A stretch of 64,000 bases of DNA, taken from contig JAUPFP010000038.1 in NCBI GenBank assembly GCA_036925085.1, positions 1,100,001-1,164,000 on the forward strand. The letters run 5' to 3'. This DNA comes from Brachycybe producta (taxonomy: Eukaryota; Arthropoda; Diplopoda; Playtdesmida; Andrognathidae). Under the pieces are notes generated by a model. That model was not told where the DNA came from and made no database searches. It was given only the letters and a program-made list of their open reading frames with translations. This document shows positions 12,290-24,357 of this stretch, piece by piece; within the stretch, counting starts at the first letter, position 1, and each line of letters begins with the position of its first letter. A program made the position numbers and the translations under genes.

Positions 12290-12515
12290 ACGGTAATCAC
12301 TCGGCCAACCACTGGCCCTGCAATTCCAGGCCCAACAATTCCAGGTTTCCAGATGGCGTGGCACTCTTTGTCAGCTTTTTTAAAAGCTTTTTGAGACTGG
12401 ACCAATTCCAATGATTCAAAAAAATAAAATTTCAGAAAATAAAATCCCTTACTTTTCCACATTTTACATAATTTTTTTTTATAGGTGAATTCCCCTGACA
12501 TTTCCAGGTTGAGTT
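12290..12515. repeat. Dispersed 'TTCCCTGACATTTCCAGGTTG' repeat
   Basis: CAATTCCAATGATTCAAAAA, TCCCTTACTTTTCCACATTTT and GAATTCCCCTGACATTTCCAGGTTGAG recur at 33955-34105 in the same order. Element class not recognised. Confidence 0.45.
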
Positions 12516-13847
12516 ATTTTTCTATTTATCTTTATAAAAAGAACCTTGAATCCGTTTTACAGTTGTGTCCTCTTATTTGCTACACTCAATTATGAAACAG
12601 AAATGCGCCATTAGGACAGCTAAAAGTTGAGCTACCTCTATGTAGACTCTATATCTTGTAAACGACACCAAAAAAGGAAAATTATTAATTTATTATATTC
12701 GGCTTTCATGATGTATACAAGTAATTCTCTCAATTGGTTAGATCAAGTAAAAACGAAAGGACAGAGATAGATACTTCTATTTCTATATACTGTGTGTCTT
12801 GTGTTTTAAGAGGATGTAATCTTTGAAATTGCGCCATTCTTGGACTCATAGTGCACCCATTATATAAAAAAAAGAAAGAATTTTCTATCTTTTCTTTTGA
12901 CAGTCAGTCTGTCTAATTTCTAATGAATTTCGAATCGTAACATTCATTCACCGTAATTTAATATTAAAAACGACCCCTATCACTTTCAAGTTCACTTCAG
13001 TTGCAAAATAGAAACACAAAAACATTCAACTCAAGAATAAATAAATCCCTATCTCTCTCTCTGCTAATCCAAACCGATAGTCTAACTAATTAAATGTCAA
13101 TTCAATGTTAATTAGACCGGGTGCCAATTAACGGTGCAACATTATCTACTGTAAAGTACCATTGAGAAATTGATGAAAACATGTCATGTGTGTAAACAAA
13201 AACCAAAAAGAGAGAAAAGAACTCTTCAATTTTTGTGAAGTTCAAATGTGGCATTAACCTCCTGAATGGTGAGTGTCCATTCACCGAATAAAAATTCCTC
13301 AATCACCAACAACAACAATAAATACAGCTACTATATACAGTACTTCATCATTACGGCGAAAATATATTCGTACGTACAAGTTGGAACATTATTACAGTAG
13401 TTGGACGACAAGTGAAAAATTCAACTTTGAATGACACGATCCACCAGGTGGAAATCCCGCTTTTTGTGTGTGTGGATCATTTGCATTTGTTCCGTCCTCT
13501 TGCAACACAATAAATATAGGAACCAACCCCCCACCACCACCACCATCACCACACGTTCATTTTGCGTGTTTATAATAGCAATGAATCACTAGCAAACCGT
13601 AGAGCAGAAGGTGCTTGAACATTTTCTAGCCGCAGAGAGAATAAACATAGATGGAATTTCTACTAGAAATTCCCGTATAAGTAGACATGGCCATCTAAAG
13701 ATTATTAAAGAAATAAAGAGCTAGAAAAAGATGCATATTTCTGGTCTTTCTTTTCTTTCCAAATGTATTAAAAGCAGCGAACACATTGCAGTGAATCCTT
13801 GCATTAATCTTGTGCCAAGACTTGAAGCGGCTTCTTGCACACCGTCT
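12516..13847. other. AT-rich intron sequence, no gene
   Basis: Nothing beyond simple repeats, for example a CACCACCACCATCACC stretch near 13530. Confidence 0.4.
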
Positions 13848-13850
13848 TTA

Positions 13851-14735
13851 GGTGCGTCCACACCAGTGCATTGGATTTGGATTTAGGGTGAAAAAGAATG
13901 GATTCGGATTTGGATTTATCTTTATAGAAAATTTAGTGATTTGATTTGGATTTCAACTAAAATGATTTGGATTTAATAAATATATTTGGCCTTTTAAAAA
14001 AAAATCAAGAAAGAAAGGAGTGATTGAGAAAATTTCTTTTTTTATGTAAATCATGTTAATTTCATACCTGGCTGTCTTGAACAGGATGTAGTTACATTCT
14101 GCTTGTGACCCAACCATGGCCCCTACGCCCTTTAACAAAATGATTAACTACTCTCAATTAGTCCCCAGTAGCCTCTAGAGTCTAAACCATAGTGAGAAAT
14201 GGATATAGACAAGTTGCTCTAAAGACACTTGTATATTTAGACACATCCCCTAAAGCCATTTGCCCTAAGGGGATGATTGCCCTAGAGATATTTGCCCTAA
14301 AAAGACATTTGCCACAAAACCACTTGCTCTAAAAGGTCATTTGGCCCTAAAACTATTCCCAAAAAAAGAAACCCACCTATTTTTGAAATACTAATTTTTT
14401 TTTCTCCAAACTGTTTCGTGTATTTCATTGGAGTATGTCAAATAGTACAAAATGTTAATTTTGACTTGTGTTTTTCCTTTTTGAATGCTCAATTTTTTAT
14501 GTCTTTACATCTAATAATTTCTGTCTGTTTATATTTATAGACAAGAAAATGTTTTACATTTTACAATCTTGTTAAATGGAACAAAAAATAAATTAGAAAA
14601 AAAATTAGATTTGGATTTGAATTTGGTAAAATATTATTTGTTGGGATTTGGATTTGATTTGGCAGTTGCCAATAAAGATTTGAATTGGATTCAATCCAAT
14701 AGAAAACACCAAACCTAATGCACTGGTCCACACTC
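13851..14735. mobile_element. Fold-back element with GGTGCGTCCACACCAGTGCATT ends
   Basis: The left terminus GGTGCGTCCACACCAGTGCA is inverse to TGCACTGGTCCACACTC at 14719-14735, preceded by TTA at 13848-13850. Next to both ends are GGATTTGGATTT repeats (inverted as AATCCAAT). The interior at 14210-14360 has a run of degenerate CTAAAGACATTTGCCCTAAA-type units. Confidence 0.55.
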
Positions 14736-14824
14736 TAGGCCAACTAGTGTAAGTAGTAACGAATGACACCGCAATGTATTCGTTGACTTTTTAGCTGTAT
14801 TTTTTTTTAATCATGATTTTTAAC

Positions 14825-15110
14825 AACCCTGCTTTTCCAATCTTTTCGGGACTTCTAGGCCAGTTAAGCACTCCAGAGGTATGTTCAGAGCTTTTAGATC
14901 ATTTAAATATTTTTCGACTTTTGGCCGTTTTTTTTTTGAAAAACACCAAGACTTGAATTTTGACCTTTTTTTTTTTTTTTCGAATTTTAAAAATTCTTGA
15001 ATCCTTGTGCTTTTCCAAGCTTTTTGGTATTTCTGGGGCCAGCTGAGCTCTCCTGAGGCATTTTTTGAGGATTTAAATATTTTTCGACGTTTGTGTCGAA
15101 TTCTACATTC
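14825..15110. repeat. Direct duplication with TTTAAATATTTTTCGAC words
   Basis: CTTTTCCAATCTTTTCGGGA...TTTAAATATTTTTCGACTTTT at 14833-14925 is repeated as CTTTTCCAAGCTTTTTGGTA...TTTAAATATTTTTCGACGTTT at 15010-15090. A related piece (GAATTTG...AATCTTTGCTCTTTTTTAAG) is near 33230-33330. Confidence 0.5.
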
Positions 15111-16094
15111 ACACACAACATATATTTTTTTACTAATGTGGAGACGCGCCCTTAGAAGAAGCAACTAAAATTCTCACCATGCTTTTTCTACTATTACACC
15201 ATGATCTTGTTTGTTATTTTCAAAGACACCAACCATCATGTGTCACTCACAGTCACACAAACAGACGCGGACAAACGCTTGTTGTGACGTAATAACCACC
15301 AAAATTTCAAACTCAAAAAATGAAATGTGTTGATTCGCCCATGTGATATTCTTGGTCACTTTTAGAACACACACACACATACATGATACATACATAAGCT
15401 GACAAAACAGACAGGTTTTATAAACTACAGAAAAACTGAAGACCGTTTTTATTTGTCATTTTCGTCATGTTTGGCAACTCACCAAAAATAAAGAAATTTT
15501 CTCCGAACGATAATAATGACAAGACAGCAAGCAGCAGCAGCAGCAAAACTAAATGTGACATGTGAACAAGGAAGCCAAAAACAAAAAAAGCAGAAAGTGA
15601 CACACACACAACAACATGAGAAGAAAAACAAAACCTATGAATGACAGCCATATAACAAGGGGCCATGGATGTTTTTCTATCTGATAATCTAAAGTTCGGA
15701 ACGATTGACTCAATTGGAATTTTTTTTTGAGACCTTCCTTCATTCTCCTCGTCATCATGACCCATTGTTAAGGGCCCTTTCTCTCCATCAGTCCGTCTTT
15801 CTTTATGTGTGTTATTTTTGTAATACCCTCCACCCCCCCCCTCTCACTTCGTATTTTCTAACCAACAAAACAAGTCCCCCCACATAGAAAATAAACCACA
15901 AATCCATTACATGGGGTAGGCGTACGTCGTAACATTAAGGAAAAGAATAAGAGAAAGAAGAAAAAAAAACTATGAAAAGCTTTTAAAAAGCATTCATTAC
16001 ATCCGTCAGAAATATAAAAACACACAAAAACGAAAAATATTTCCTGTGTTTTTATATGAAAAAAACAAACGAAATTGAAAGATAGAAAACACAG

Positions 16095-16125
<31 letters not shown>

Positions 16126-16522
16126 AGTTCCCATACATGTTGTGTATCTATTACGTAAACAAACCATAAAAAACAACATAACAAAAAAAAAGTTATGCAT
16201 TTTTAATGCACATACTTGCAAATTAAGTCAACATTCTCGAGATCCAGGTAAGACAGAACTCCAGAGATGTTGTTAATAAATACTAAATAGTAAATGTAAT
16301 TTGAAAGTAGTCCTTAATGGATGGCCTCCTCCACCTAATAGAACTGTATTTTTGGCATGCCATATTTGCCAAGGGGTTCCCACCCCCTTTTTTTTGTACG
16401 GTTGCGTGTCATCACGTCTGTTTACAATATTCTCTCTTAAGACAGGTACAAATTTAGAAGAAAACTTTCAAAGCAAACATTGAACCACGTCTATGTAGTC
16501 CGTTCCTTAAGCTAGGTGTTAG
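15111..16522. other. Intron sequence, no gene
   Basis: Purine-rich simple sequence, (CA)n and (AG)n tracts. Open frames at 15418-16221 on the minus strand are hydrophobic low-complexity translation. Confidence 0.4.
16098..16126. repeat. (AG)n microsatellite
   Basis: About 14 AG units after an A-rich stretch in KDM3 intron 1. Confidence 0.85.
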
Positions 16523-16760
16523 GCCAGTGATTACCAACAAGGGTTCTGCGAGCTCGTGTTTGAGGTTTCCCACAAGAATTTGCAAAAAAAATAGTAAAAA
16601 CAAAGTATGAGTTAATTATTAATTAACCCTATTACACGTCCATTTTGCAATTTATCCCTGTCGAACCAATAATGTGTGTCAGTCGCGGCAGAAGATTTTC
16701 CAAAATATTTCATGGGTTCATCCAAATAAAAAAGGTTGAACAGAGCCGGCAAAACTTTGT
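16523..16760. repeat. Degenerate hAT-like MITE relative
   Basis: Starts CCAGTGATTACCAACAAGGG, with TTCTGCGAG, CACGTCCATTTTGCAATTTA and CCCTGTCGAAC as in 53167-53353; the right end reads AAAAAGGTTGAACAGAG. Confidence 0.45.
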
Positions 16761-17175
16761 TGCTGACTTCCTCATATCCTGGTCCTTTTTTTCTCTCTCT
16801 TCAAAATGGCAACCACCAAAATTGTGGGGCACAAAAAAAACAGCATTGGTCATCCATTATTACAATGGTATGTCCTTGCTAATTTACTCTTTGTTTCAGT
16901 TTCTGGACATGGGTCACAATTAGTTCGAGTAGAAAGCAACCACTTTTGTTTATTTGAAAACATATGGTCATTGAATAAAGAGCTCTATAATTTTCTAATT
17001 CAATTCTACATGATGGTCTATGCAAATTGCACTAGCTTGCCTCTTTTTTATAAAATCACCAGTCTTATCTAAATGTCCCACAATGCATCAGATGCTGTTC
17101 AAAAAGTGCTGAATACATCTACGCCACTTCTTCGTCAAAAGCAAGCAAGAAAAAGAGTTGCAAAGCAGTTGCATA

Positions 17176-17377
17176 GGCATTTAGAAATCGGGGAAAACAC
17201 AAGTTGGTTCCGCCCTTTTCATGACGACTGGCAACTTCTAATTGGTCGGTTATGTAGTCTGACGTCACATGCGCCGCCCTTTTCAACGTCGAACCACACA
17301 ACAAACCAATTAGAAGTTGACTGGCGGTCGACATAAAGGGTGGAGCCAACTTGTGTTTTCCTCGATTTCTAAATGCC
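17176..17377. mobile_element. Fold-back MITE with GGCATTTAGAAATCG ends
   Basis: GGCATTTAGAAATCGGGGAA and ACACAAGTTGGTTCCGCCC at the left are inverse to the right end (GGAGCCAACTTGTGTTTTCC, TCGATTTCTAAATGCC). The centre has GACGTCA and CTAATTGG words like the modules at 28418 and 29646. Confidence 0.65.
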
Positions 17378-18179
17378 TGTGCAAAATGCTTTCTTTCTGC
17401 TGTGTGTTACATACAGCAAGCAGTGCTGTTCTAATTTGCTCCCTGGCTTTATACTGTATATAAAGCTATGACGTGTAAATCCAAGTATTGCAATGATGAC
17501 CTAGAAATAATTCCGTAGAATTTCTCCTCAATTATTTTACCACTTTCTTCAACTTCTTACGAATTCCTCCAGGTAATAGTCTAAATAGTCTTTTTCACTA
17601 GAACATGCAAATTGATGATAACTTTGCAAGTGCTGCCAGCTGGAGGTCAGCTCAAGACCTCTTACGTCGTCGTCGACTATTAAAAAAAAAATTAAGGGTT
17701 CTCGGTATAAATTAATAAGAACCTCAACGTAAGTAACCTCGGACGTTCTCAATTGTCTGCCTCAAGAAATTGGAACGTTTCGTGTCACGATAATGGAGCT
17801 TACAAGAAGAACACAGCCTTTATTAATATTAAAACCAGAAATTAAAACCCAGGCAATTCTAAAACCTTCTTGATCCAATTGCTCCATTAAACACAAAACA
17901 CCGAATGAACCCATTAATCTCTTGCTAATAAAACTCGCCATCGAATAAGCCAACGAGATATTTGAGAAAACGGCTAAAAAAAAAGACCCACAGTATTAAA
18001 AGCGACGAAATTGACTTTCGTCAAGAGTTAAATAGGACAACATTTTTGCCCTTAATGGTTTCTTTCAACCTCATCCCTATAATCTCACCACTTTACTTCA
18101 ACTTTCGAATTCATATGAAATACGAAATAGTGCGGAAAAAATGATTGCATCGCGAGAGCAGAAAACACATTTTTTCCCT

Positions 18180-18325
18180 AAATTCCTGAGCTGCGTTTAC
18201 TGCAAATATGGAATATTGACGTCGAAATGGCTTTAAAGCAAGCGTTGCAATGTGGTACACGGCATTAGCTGTGCCGTCATTTTGACGACACCATTTCGTA
18301 TTGCAGTAAACGTTTGCTGTAAACG
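18180..18325. repeat. Inverted repeat with CGTTTACTGCAAATATGG arm
   Basis: GCGTTTACTGCAAATATGGA and TTGACGTCGAAATGG are inverse to CCATTTCGTATTGCAGTAAACG with TTTTGACGACA. A 146-bp fold-back without clear flanks. Confidence 0.5.
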
Positions 18326-18450
18326 TACAAAAGTACCCTACATAACTAGACATTTAATTTTTTTTCTTGACTTCTATTAAATGGAGAAGGTCAAGAGACC
18401 TGTTACGCTCATAATTAGGTTTATTTTGAACAATGTTCCTAGGTTTTAAT

Positions 18451-18738
18451 GGTGGCGCTGATCAAGCGCCAAATTGAACAAACGCCAATCTGAACTAACG
18501 CCAAACTGAATAAGCGCCAAATGGAACAAATGCCAAACTGAATAAAAGCCAAATAGAACAAACGCCAAACTGAATAAGCGCCAAATGGAAGAAACGCCAA
18601 ACTGAATAAGCGCCAAATGGAAGAAACGCCAAACTGAATAAGCGCCAAATGGAAGAAAGGCCAAACTGAATAAAAGCCAAAAATTTGGCGGTTATTCAGT
18701 TTGGCGTTTGTTCCATTTGGCGCTTATTCAGTCGCCCC
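18451..18738. repeat. 16-bp-periodic tandem array (GCCAAACTGAATAAGC / GCCAAATGGAACAAAC)
   Basis: Opens with GGTGGCGCTGATCAAGCGCC, then alternates two 16-bp half-units, both starting GCCAAA, in an imperfect 32-bp period for about 13 half-units. At about 18680 the strand flips, and the last 50 bases are the inverse (GGCGTTTGTTCCATTTGGCG). Open frames reading WRLFSLAF-type repeats are translation of the array. Related short arrays are at 20054-20150 and 56307-56392. Confidence 0.8.
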
Positions 18739-18771
18739 GTTTTAATCACTTGAGGTGTCAGGTCACTTAGG

Positions 18772-19061
18772 GTGCGTGCAGACTAGAACAGAACATTTTC
18801 AAAGAACATGTTTGTTGTTCATTTCGCTGTGGCCAAAATGTTCAAACTTGAACAGAACATGTTCGCGGAGACTTCCAAACTACTCTTGGAAAGAACACGA
18901 ACATTTTTTGTTGTGAAGGTCAAACATCGACAACTGGTGGATCGGTGCAGAACAGAACAACGAACAAAATTTGTCACAGGGAAAAATGTCCGAAAAACCG
19001 TCCACACTGTTCGCGAACGGTGTTCAGTTCGTTATTCTGTTCTAAAGTCTGGACCCCACCC
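18772..19061. mobile_element. TWA-flanked fold-back MITE rich in GAACA/TGTTC words
   Basis: TTA before GGGTGCGTGCAGACTAGAAC; TAA after GTTCTAAAGTCTGGACCCCACCC. The interior alternates GAACATGTTC-type words in both orientations. A short open frame here is repeat translation. Confidence 0.65.
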
Positions 19062-19787
19062 TAAAGTCTATCGCAGAAGAAGAGACTCTCCATAAGTCAA
19101 AAACACTTGAATTGGAGCCAGTCAGTCAGTTACTGATGAGATAAACCTCAGGGGTCCTACTTGTACAAGTGTTTATATTTTTTCTCCACAATAATCAACA
19201 GAGAAGAAGATAACCAACCACACAACACGTAAAAAGAACCAACCCATTATCCATATTAGAACCATTTATAGTCAACAATCTCTTTACATTTTTTTTATAA
19301 CAGAAACCAATAACCCAGATTTCTTTCTCAAAACGAGAACAATATTTAAATAGAAATAAAATCCATCACTGTCCATGAAAACCACCTGTGTTATAACAGG
19401 GATGACCTTCATGAAGGTCAGTCATATAGAAGTACTGTTACTTTCTTCATCGTGAAATTAATACGCGAAGCCATTCAAAATGAGGGTCAAACAGATCTTC
19501 CTCCAGGGGTTCATTAACGACTCTCCCCCCACCAACCCTCATGAAGCCATTTAATGGTCGAATATTCATATTGTTCACATTCACACGCACTTTAACTAAT
19601 GAACAAAATTCGACTTTTGCTTTCCACCCTCTCATCTCTTGCAAACAAATGATACTTTTCTGAAACGTTGGTGCTGACCAAAGGCGGCAACGACAAATTG
19701 AATAAAAACGCCATTTTACAGACTGTATATAGGCCTAATTAGCTGTCACGTGACAAACGATAAACGTAGTTTATATATTTATATTTA

Positions 19788-19933
19788 AGAATTAACTCAA
19801 TATTTTCAGATTATTAACTGAATAAATTGAATTCGACATATTGCTTGTTTGTCCTTCACATGGCTCTGTAGAACACGTTTATTATTTAAATGCGTTTAAA
19901 TTATCAGGTGTGTACTAGGTATAAGTGCAGTGG
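19788..19933. repeat. Dispersed 145-bp repeat, copy 1
   Basis: AGAATTAACTCAATATTTTC through AATTGAATTCGACATATTG to TTATCAGGTGTGTACTAGGT. Matches 63461-63619 closely over its whole length. Confidence 0.65.
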
Positions 19934-22398
19934 ATTGAGCGCCCACCATGCCAAAATGCACGCAGTAAACCAAAAACCTGTATATAGAGGCTAAAATGAA
20001 TCGTTATATTTTTTCCAACTTACTCTTGACTCCTCAAGTTTATAAAACAGAATTCAGCGCCGAACTGATTAAACGCCAACTGGAATACATGAATAAGCGC
20101 CAAACAGAAACAGATTCAGTTTCATTTGGCGCTCAATCAGTTTGCCTTTTCTGAACATGAGACCACATATGGATCCAATAACCATTATTAACTCCACCAA
20201 TAAATAACAGTCCATTGCCGAAATTATGAAAGAAGTGAAGACATTATATGTCTGCAAAGTTCTAACTCCAGAAAAAAGACAACAAAAAGGATCTAAAATA
20301 CCGTATGACTCAACAACACCCGTTCCTCCCTCTCTGTCTCCCCCTCCACTAACCACCCACCCATAAGTCCATTTGGCTTCCCCTCAGCCCCCCCCCCTTC
20401 CCTTTCCCTATATTTTTCTCTTTCCCACATAAAAACATGGTTGCCCTCATTCTGAAATTTATGGTACAAAACATCACAGGTGGTACGTACATTTTGTATA
20501 TGTTTTAAGCGTACTTACTACAGTGAGTGGTCATCCAAAAGATGGCTAAAGAGAGGGAGAAACAACAAATGACCATCACTCTCCAACTCCATAAGCAAAG
20601 CGGGTTCCCGTCTTTTGTACTCACAGATTTCACCCTCTTTTTGCAAAAATAACAGGACCCTAAATTCTTAACCCTGAGAGCAATTCACCCCTCCTTCGCT
20701 TCCTCTCTCTCTCCCATCAATCTTACCTTCACAATTAGTTAAACGACCTTGACAGGAAAAACTAACCGATTATGTTCATGAATCACGGCGCCACCTTAAT
20801 ATTGTTATTCGAAACTGAGAAGTTATTTCAATAACAAAAAGGTTAAAGTTCATATTACAAAGAACAACGACAGAACGAAACGGATAATTCTTTGTGTTGT
20901 GCTCAAAACCGGAAGTAAAAGAAAAGGCCACCTTTATTTTTTTTTTTTAAAAATGTCTATGTTGCAGTAAGGATAATGAGCTTTGTAAGAAATGCTAATT
21001 ACGTAGAAACTTCATTAACAAAAAAACCAGTTAGGAAAATTCAATTTCACTTGAAAGAGTTCCATTTTAAATGAGACACGAATCAACCAAAAAAGAAAGA
21101 CACATAAAAAAACCTCTTTCTAGAACATGAAAACAATTATAAGAAACGGGTCCGAAATCCTTTTTTTTAAGACAAGACGAAATGTAATAAACAGATTCTT
21201 CCCCCAACCTTACCCCCTTCCCCCACCCCCGCAAACAAACAAAAAAAAAAACCTACAAAGCTCAAACGTCAAGACTCCAAAAACACTAAGAGTATTTTTT
21301 TTTCTGCTCTCGTTTCATTAATAGAACTTTAATATGAATTATATTTCCTTGTGTTTGCAGCCATAAAAAATGCTGCCCCCCCCCCCCACCAAGTTTCATA
21401 AAATTCATAACCATAACCACCTCCCCTCAAGATTGCACGAGCAACATTCAATATGATATAATAAAAGAGACATGTTCCAGAATCTCAAATTGAACGATGC
21501 AGCAAAAAACACCACAACCAATAGTAATTTAACGAATATTTTTTTCTACCTCCACTCACCCCCCCCCCCCCCCCCCTCCCCTTTACCTTAAGGACCTTAC
21601 TGCATCACGTGACTTGAAACAGCAAACAAAAGAACCTCTTGCATAATACCAATTGAAGGCCAAACAAAATGATGTCTCTCCTCCTCCGTATTTCACTCGA
21701 CCATCATATCAAATCAACACCACTCATAACGTAATAATTTCACCTGAAATTTCTAAATGTATATTTACAAATAAAAATACCTTTTTTTTAAAAAAAGGAC
21801 AGGTAACCGGAATTGCAAACGGAAATAGCAAACAAAACGCATGTTCCCCTTTCTCAATGCTCTTCTTATCACAGTCTCACACACACACACATTGATTATT
21901 CAATGCATGTTTAGTGTTTACAAGTATGAGCTTAATATGCAAGGTGGCGCTGATGATGACTGTCGATTGATGGATTTATATATTTAAAAAAAAAGCCTTT
22001 AATAACCCTTGCCTTGTCCTTAGAACCTTTTGGGCAAATTTATGTTTGTATTCTAACCACCTTTTTTTTCAAAGCTTTTCAAAGTTCCACTTGAAACCAA
22101 AATCAATATCCTAATGATGGGTGGGGCAAGAAGTTGTTAATAGCACCAAAATACAATACATAAAAAAACACGCGCACACGCGGCATAAAAGCCATCCAAA
22201 AAAGAGGGTGTGTGTGTGTGTCCAAGTCCATCGAGGGAGAGAGGGAGGAAGAGGTCACATTCCCGCCCCTTCATCAACGCCCATTATTCATCCTCACACA
22301 AATGTAATTAGAATTCGAGGATCAAAAATACCACAAAAACAACTACAAAATGAGGATGTTTTTAATCATGGGATTGTAATTTGAACATATTTCTATTA
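19934..22398. other. AT-rich intron sequence, no gene
   Basis: C homopolymers at 20390-20398, 21376-21388 and 21560-21576, (AC)n at 21881-21892 and a (GT)n at 22209-22222. Nothing coding. Confidence 0.4.
20054..20150. repeat. Short, degenerate GCCAA-type array
   Basis: CAGCGCCGAACTGATTAAACGCCAACTGG followed by GAATAAGCGCCAAAC and an inverted TTTCATTTGGCGCTCAATCAG. Same words as 18451-18738, also with a flip of orientation. Confidence 0.6.
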
Positions 22399-23140
22399 GG
22401 CCTTGTTTCAACGGGGGGGGGGGGCCAAAAATGTGCGCTCTGTGAAAATTCCAACTGGTGAAAAATCAGTTTACTATAGAGAAATGTGCTAAAGCAATTT
22501 CTATTAGTTGGACAACGTAATATGACTATTAGAAGAGAGAAAAGGGTGGACCAGAAATGCCCCCCAAAAAAGCACAAATATTTCATAAAGAGGTTTAAAG
22601 AAAAATTAAAATTGATTCAACTTTTCTATAAACCTTATTTTTGGCTAACATTTGTGGGGTTTTTTTACATTTGAGGGCGTTTTCGGTCGCCATTTTTCTT
22701 TTCTCTTCGTTTTGGTGAAGGGGTTTTTCATCGATTTTTCTTCAATTAATCATTTAGGTAAATTAATGCATTTTAATTATATGTAGGTTATATTTAAGAA
22801 TAGTTTTACAGAAAAATAACACCGTTTCGATGTAAATATTGAAGAGAAACGGCAATTTATGGTTTAGTTAAAGTAATAGAGCGAGTGTGGTTTCCCCCCC
22901 CCCCCCACTTGAATTGGCCTAACCTAATAAAGAAAACCATAATAATGAATAGGCCGCGGGTCACGTTTGTACTGTAATTAGATGTAGTAAAGGCTATCAA
23001 AATTCCTTTCCTCCTAATAGCCATATTATATTGGTCTACTAATGAAAATATGCATTAAGCACATTTTATCATAGTAAACTGTTCTTTTTCCACCCAAAGT
23101 TGAAATTATCACGCTTCTTGCCTAAGTGGAAACAAGGCCT
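22399..23140. mobile_element. PIF/Harbinger-like MITE, GGCCTTGTT termini, copy 2
   Basis: TTA at 22396-22398 and 23141-23143. Termini GGCCTTGTTTCAACGG and CTAAGTGGAAACAAGGCCT. Interior contains G and C homopolymer runs. Shares termini and subterminal words with 8955-9536. Confidence 0.75.
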
Positions 23141-23352
23141 TTACCGATCTTAATGTTAGCCCAACAAGAATATTAAAATAATTCACATTCTCTTAAGTTT
23201 TGTTTGTTTAATGTTGTTCTTGGTATTAAGAATCTGTAAATCTAATTCCTTCCTTCTCTTCCTGTCTTTTTTTTCTTTTATAAACACCCTAAGCCCACTT
23301 CACACGGACCACTTTGTGACACCACAAAAAGTGGTCGTATATTTTGGAAACT

Positions 23353-23558
23353 GTAGGTCACTCAGTGACCTACACTTATATTACATTACGGGGTCGCGTT
23401 AAACTACGCTTGTTGCGAGGGGTCTGGGGCGCAGTTCACCAGAATGTAAAAAAATTTTAAGTCACTGAGTGACCCACAATTCTCCAAATAACTATCGGAA
23501 AGTGTAGGTTACTGAGTGACCTGCAGTTCTAAAGTGTAGGTCTCACCTAGTGAGCTAC
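23353..23558. repeat. Cluster of four GTCACTnAGTGAC palindromes
   Basis: A perfect palindrome GTAGGTCACT-C-AGTGACCTAC (23353-23373), then GTCACTGAGTGAC (23461-23473), TAGGTTACTGAGTGACCTGCA (23504-23524) and a degenerate GTAGGTCTCA...TGAGCTAC (23536-23558). Upstream, CACTTTGTGACACCACAAAAAGTGG is also self-complementary. No element ends recognised. Confidence 0.6.
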
Positions 23559-23669
23559 AATTAGTCTTGCTTCATAAATGTTCTTTCCAATATAAACTGT
23601 AATCGCATACAATACTGAATATTCCTTATGCCATGTTTATAGTAGACATTTCCCCCGATCACATCCTAC

Positions 23670-23860
23670 TAGGCTTGCCACCTTTCCTCCTTTGTGGAGG
23701 ACATGTCGTCCTCCATTCGGAAGAAATGTCCTCCACGAAGGCAAACATGTCCTCCACACAATAAATTTTATAAAAACTTAAATACGTTCGTGGAGGATGG
23801 TCCTGGCCGGAGGACATTTCTTTTGAATGGAAGACTGTCCTCCACAGGTGGCAAGCCTAA
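23670..23860. mobile_element. hAT-like fold-back MITE
   Basis: TAGGCTTGCCACC at the left is inverse to GGTGGCAAGCCTA at the right. Flanks CATCCTAC and AATCCTAC form an imperfect 8-bp duplication, as hAT elements make. The interior is built from GTCCTCCA/TGGAGGAC words in both orientations, so open frames across it are repeat translation. Confidence 0.7.
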
Positions 23861-24028
23861 ATCCTACCGTGATTTGTCTACAAATTAAATACAAATCAGA
23901 GAATGTGTCATCGACTATAAACGCGGCACAACTTTTCACCAATCCTTCGATCTATACTTTTTTACAATTATTTAAAAAAAGTGCGATCCAAATTTAGGGT
24001 GTAAATAAAGTACATCAATATGTATATA

Positions 24029-24357
24029 CTAGTGGAGTAACCCGTCATAAATGACGGGAGCAAAATTCATAGGCAATTGTGCGCATGCGCGTCGTTTGTT
24101 CCTTTTTTTACTTCTTTCAGTCACCCCCTCTCACTTTTTCCTTCTCCACGTTTTTCTCTCTCTCTCCTCCCCCTCTACACTTTCCAACGTTTTCCTTTCT
24201 CCAAATTAATATCATGGGGTTCTTGGATGGGAAGGTTGCAACATATAGTTGATCTTGAGAAAAAAAAGCTGTTCATTTCTTCATTTATTCAAATTTATAT
24301 AAATTCCGATGTTACTCCACACACACACACACACAGACCTGGCTTATTATATATATA
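24029..24357 (-). mobile_element. Helitron-like non-autonomous element copy
   Basis: Reverse orientation: CTAGTGGAGTAACCCGTCATAAATGACGGG at the left (the 3' end) and ...ACACAGACCTGGCTTATTATATATATA at the right (the 5' end). Same internal words as 54559-54874 (GTGCGCATGCGCG, AATTTATATAAATTCCGA). Confidence 0.65.

Noticed and set aside
18439-18680. Three overlapping minus-strand frames with WRLFSLAF repeats
   Set aside because: Translation of the 16-bp-periodic array; no protein signature.
18451-18738. CRISPR-like array
   Set aside because: There are no unique spacers of constant length; the alternating half-units are contiguous, and the context is an animal genome.
23694-23888. 64-codon Cys/Pro-rich frame
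   Set aside because: Translation of the GTCCTCC-rich hAT-like MITE.
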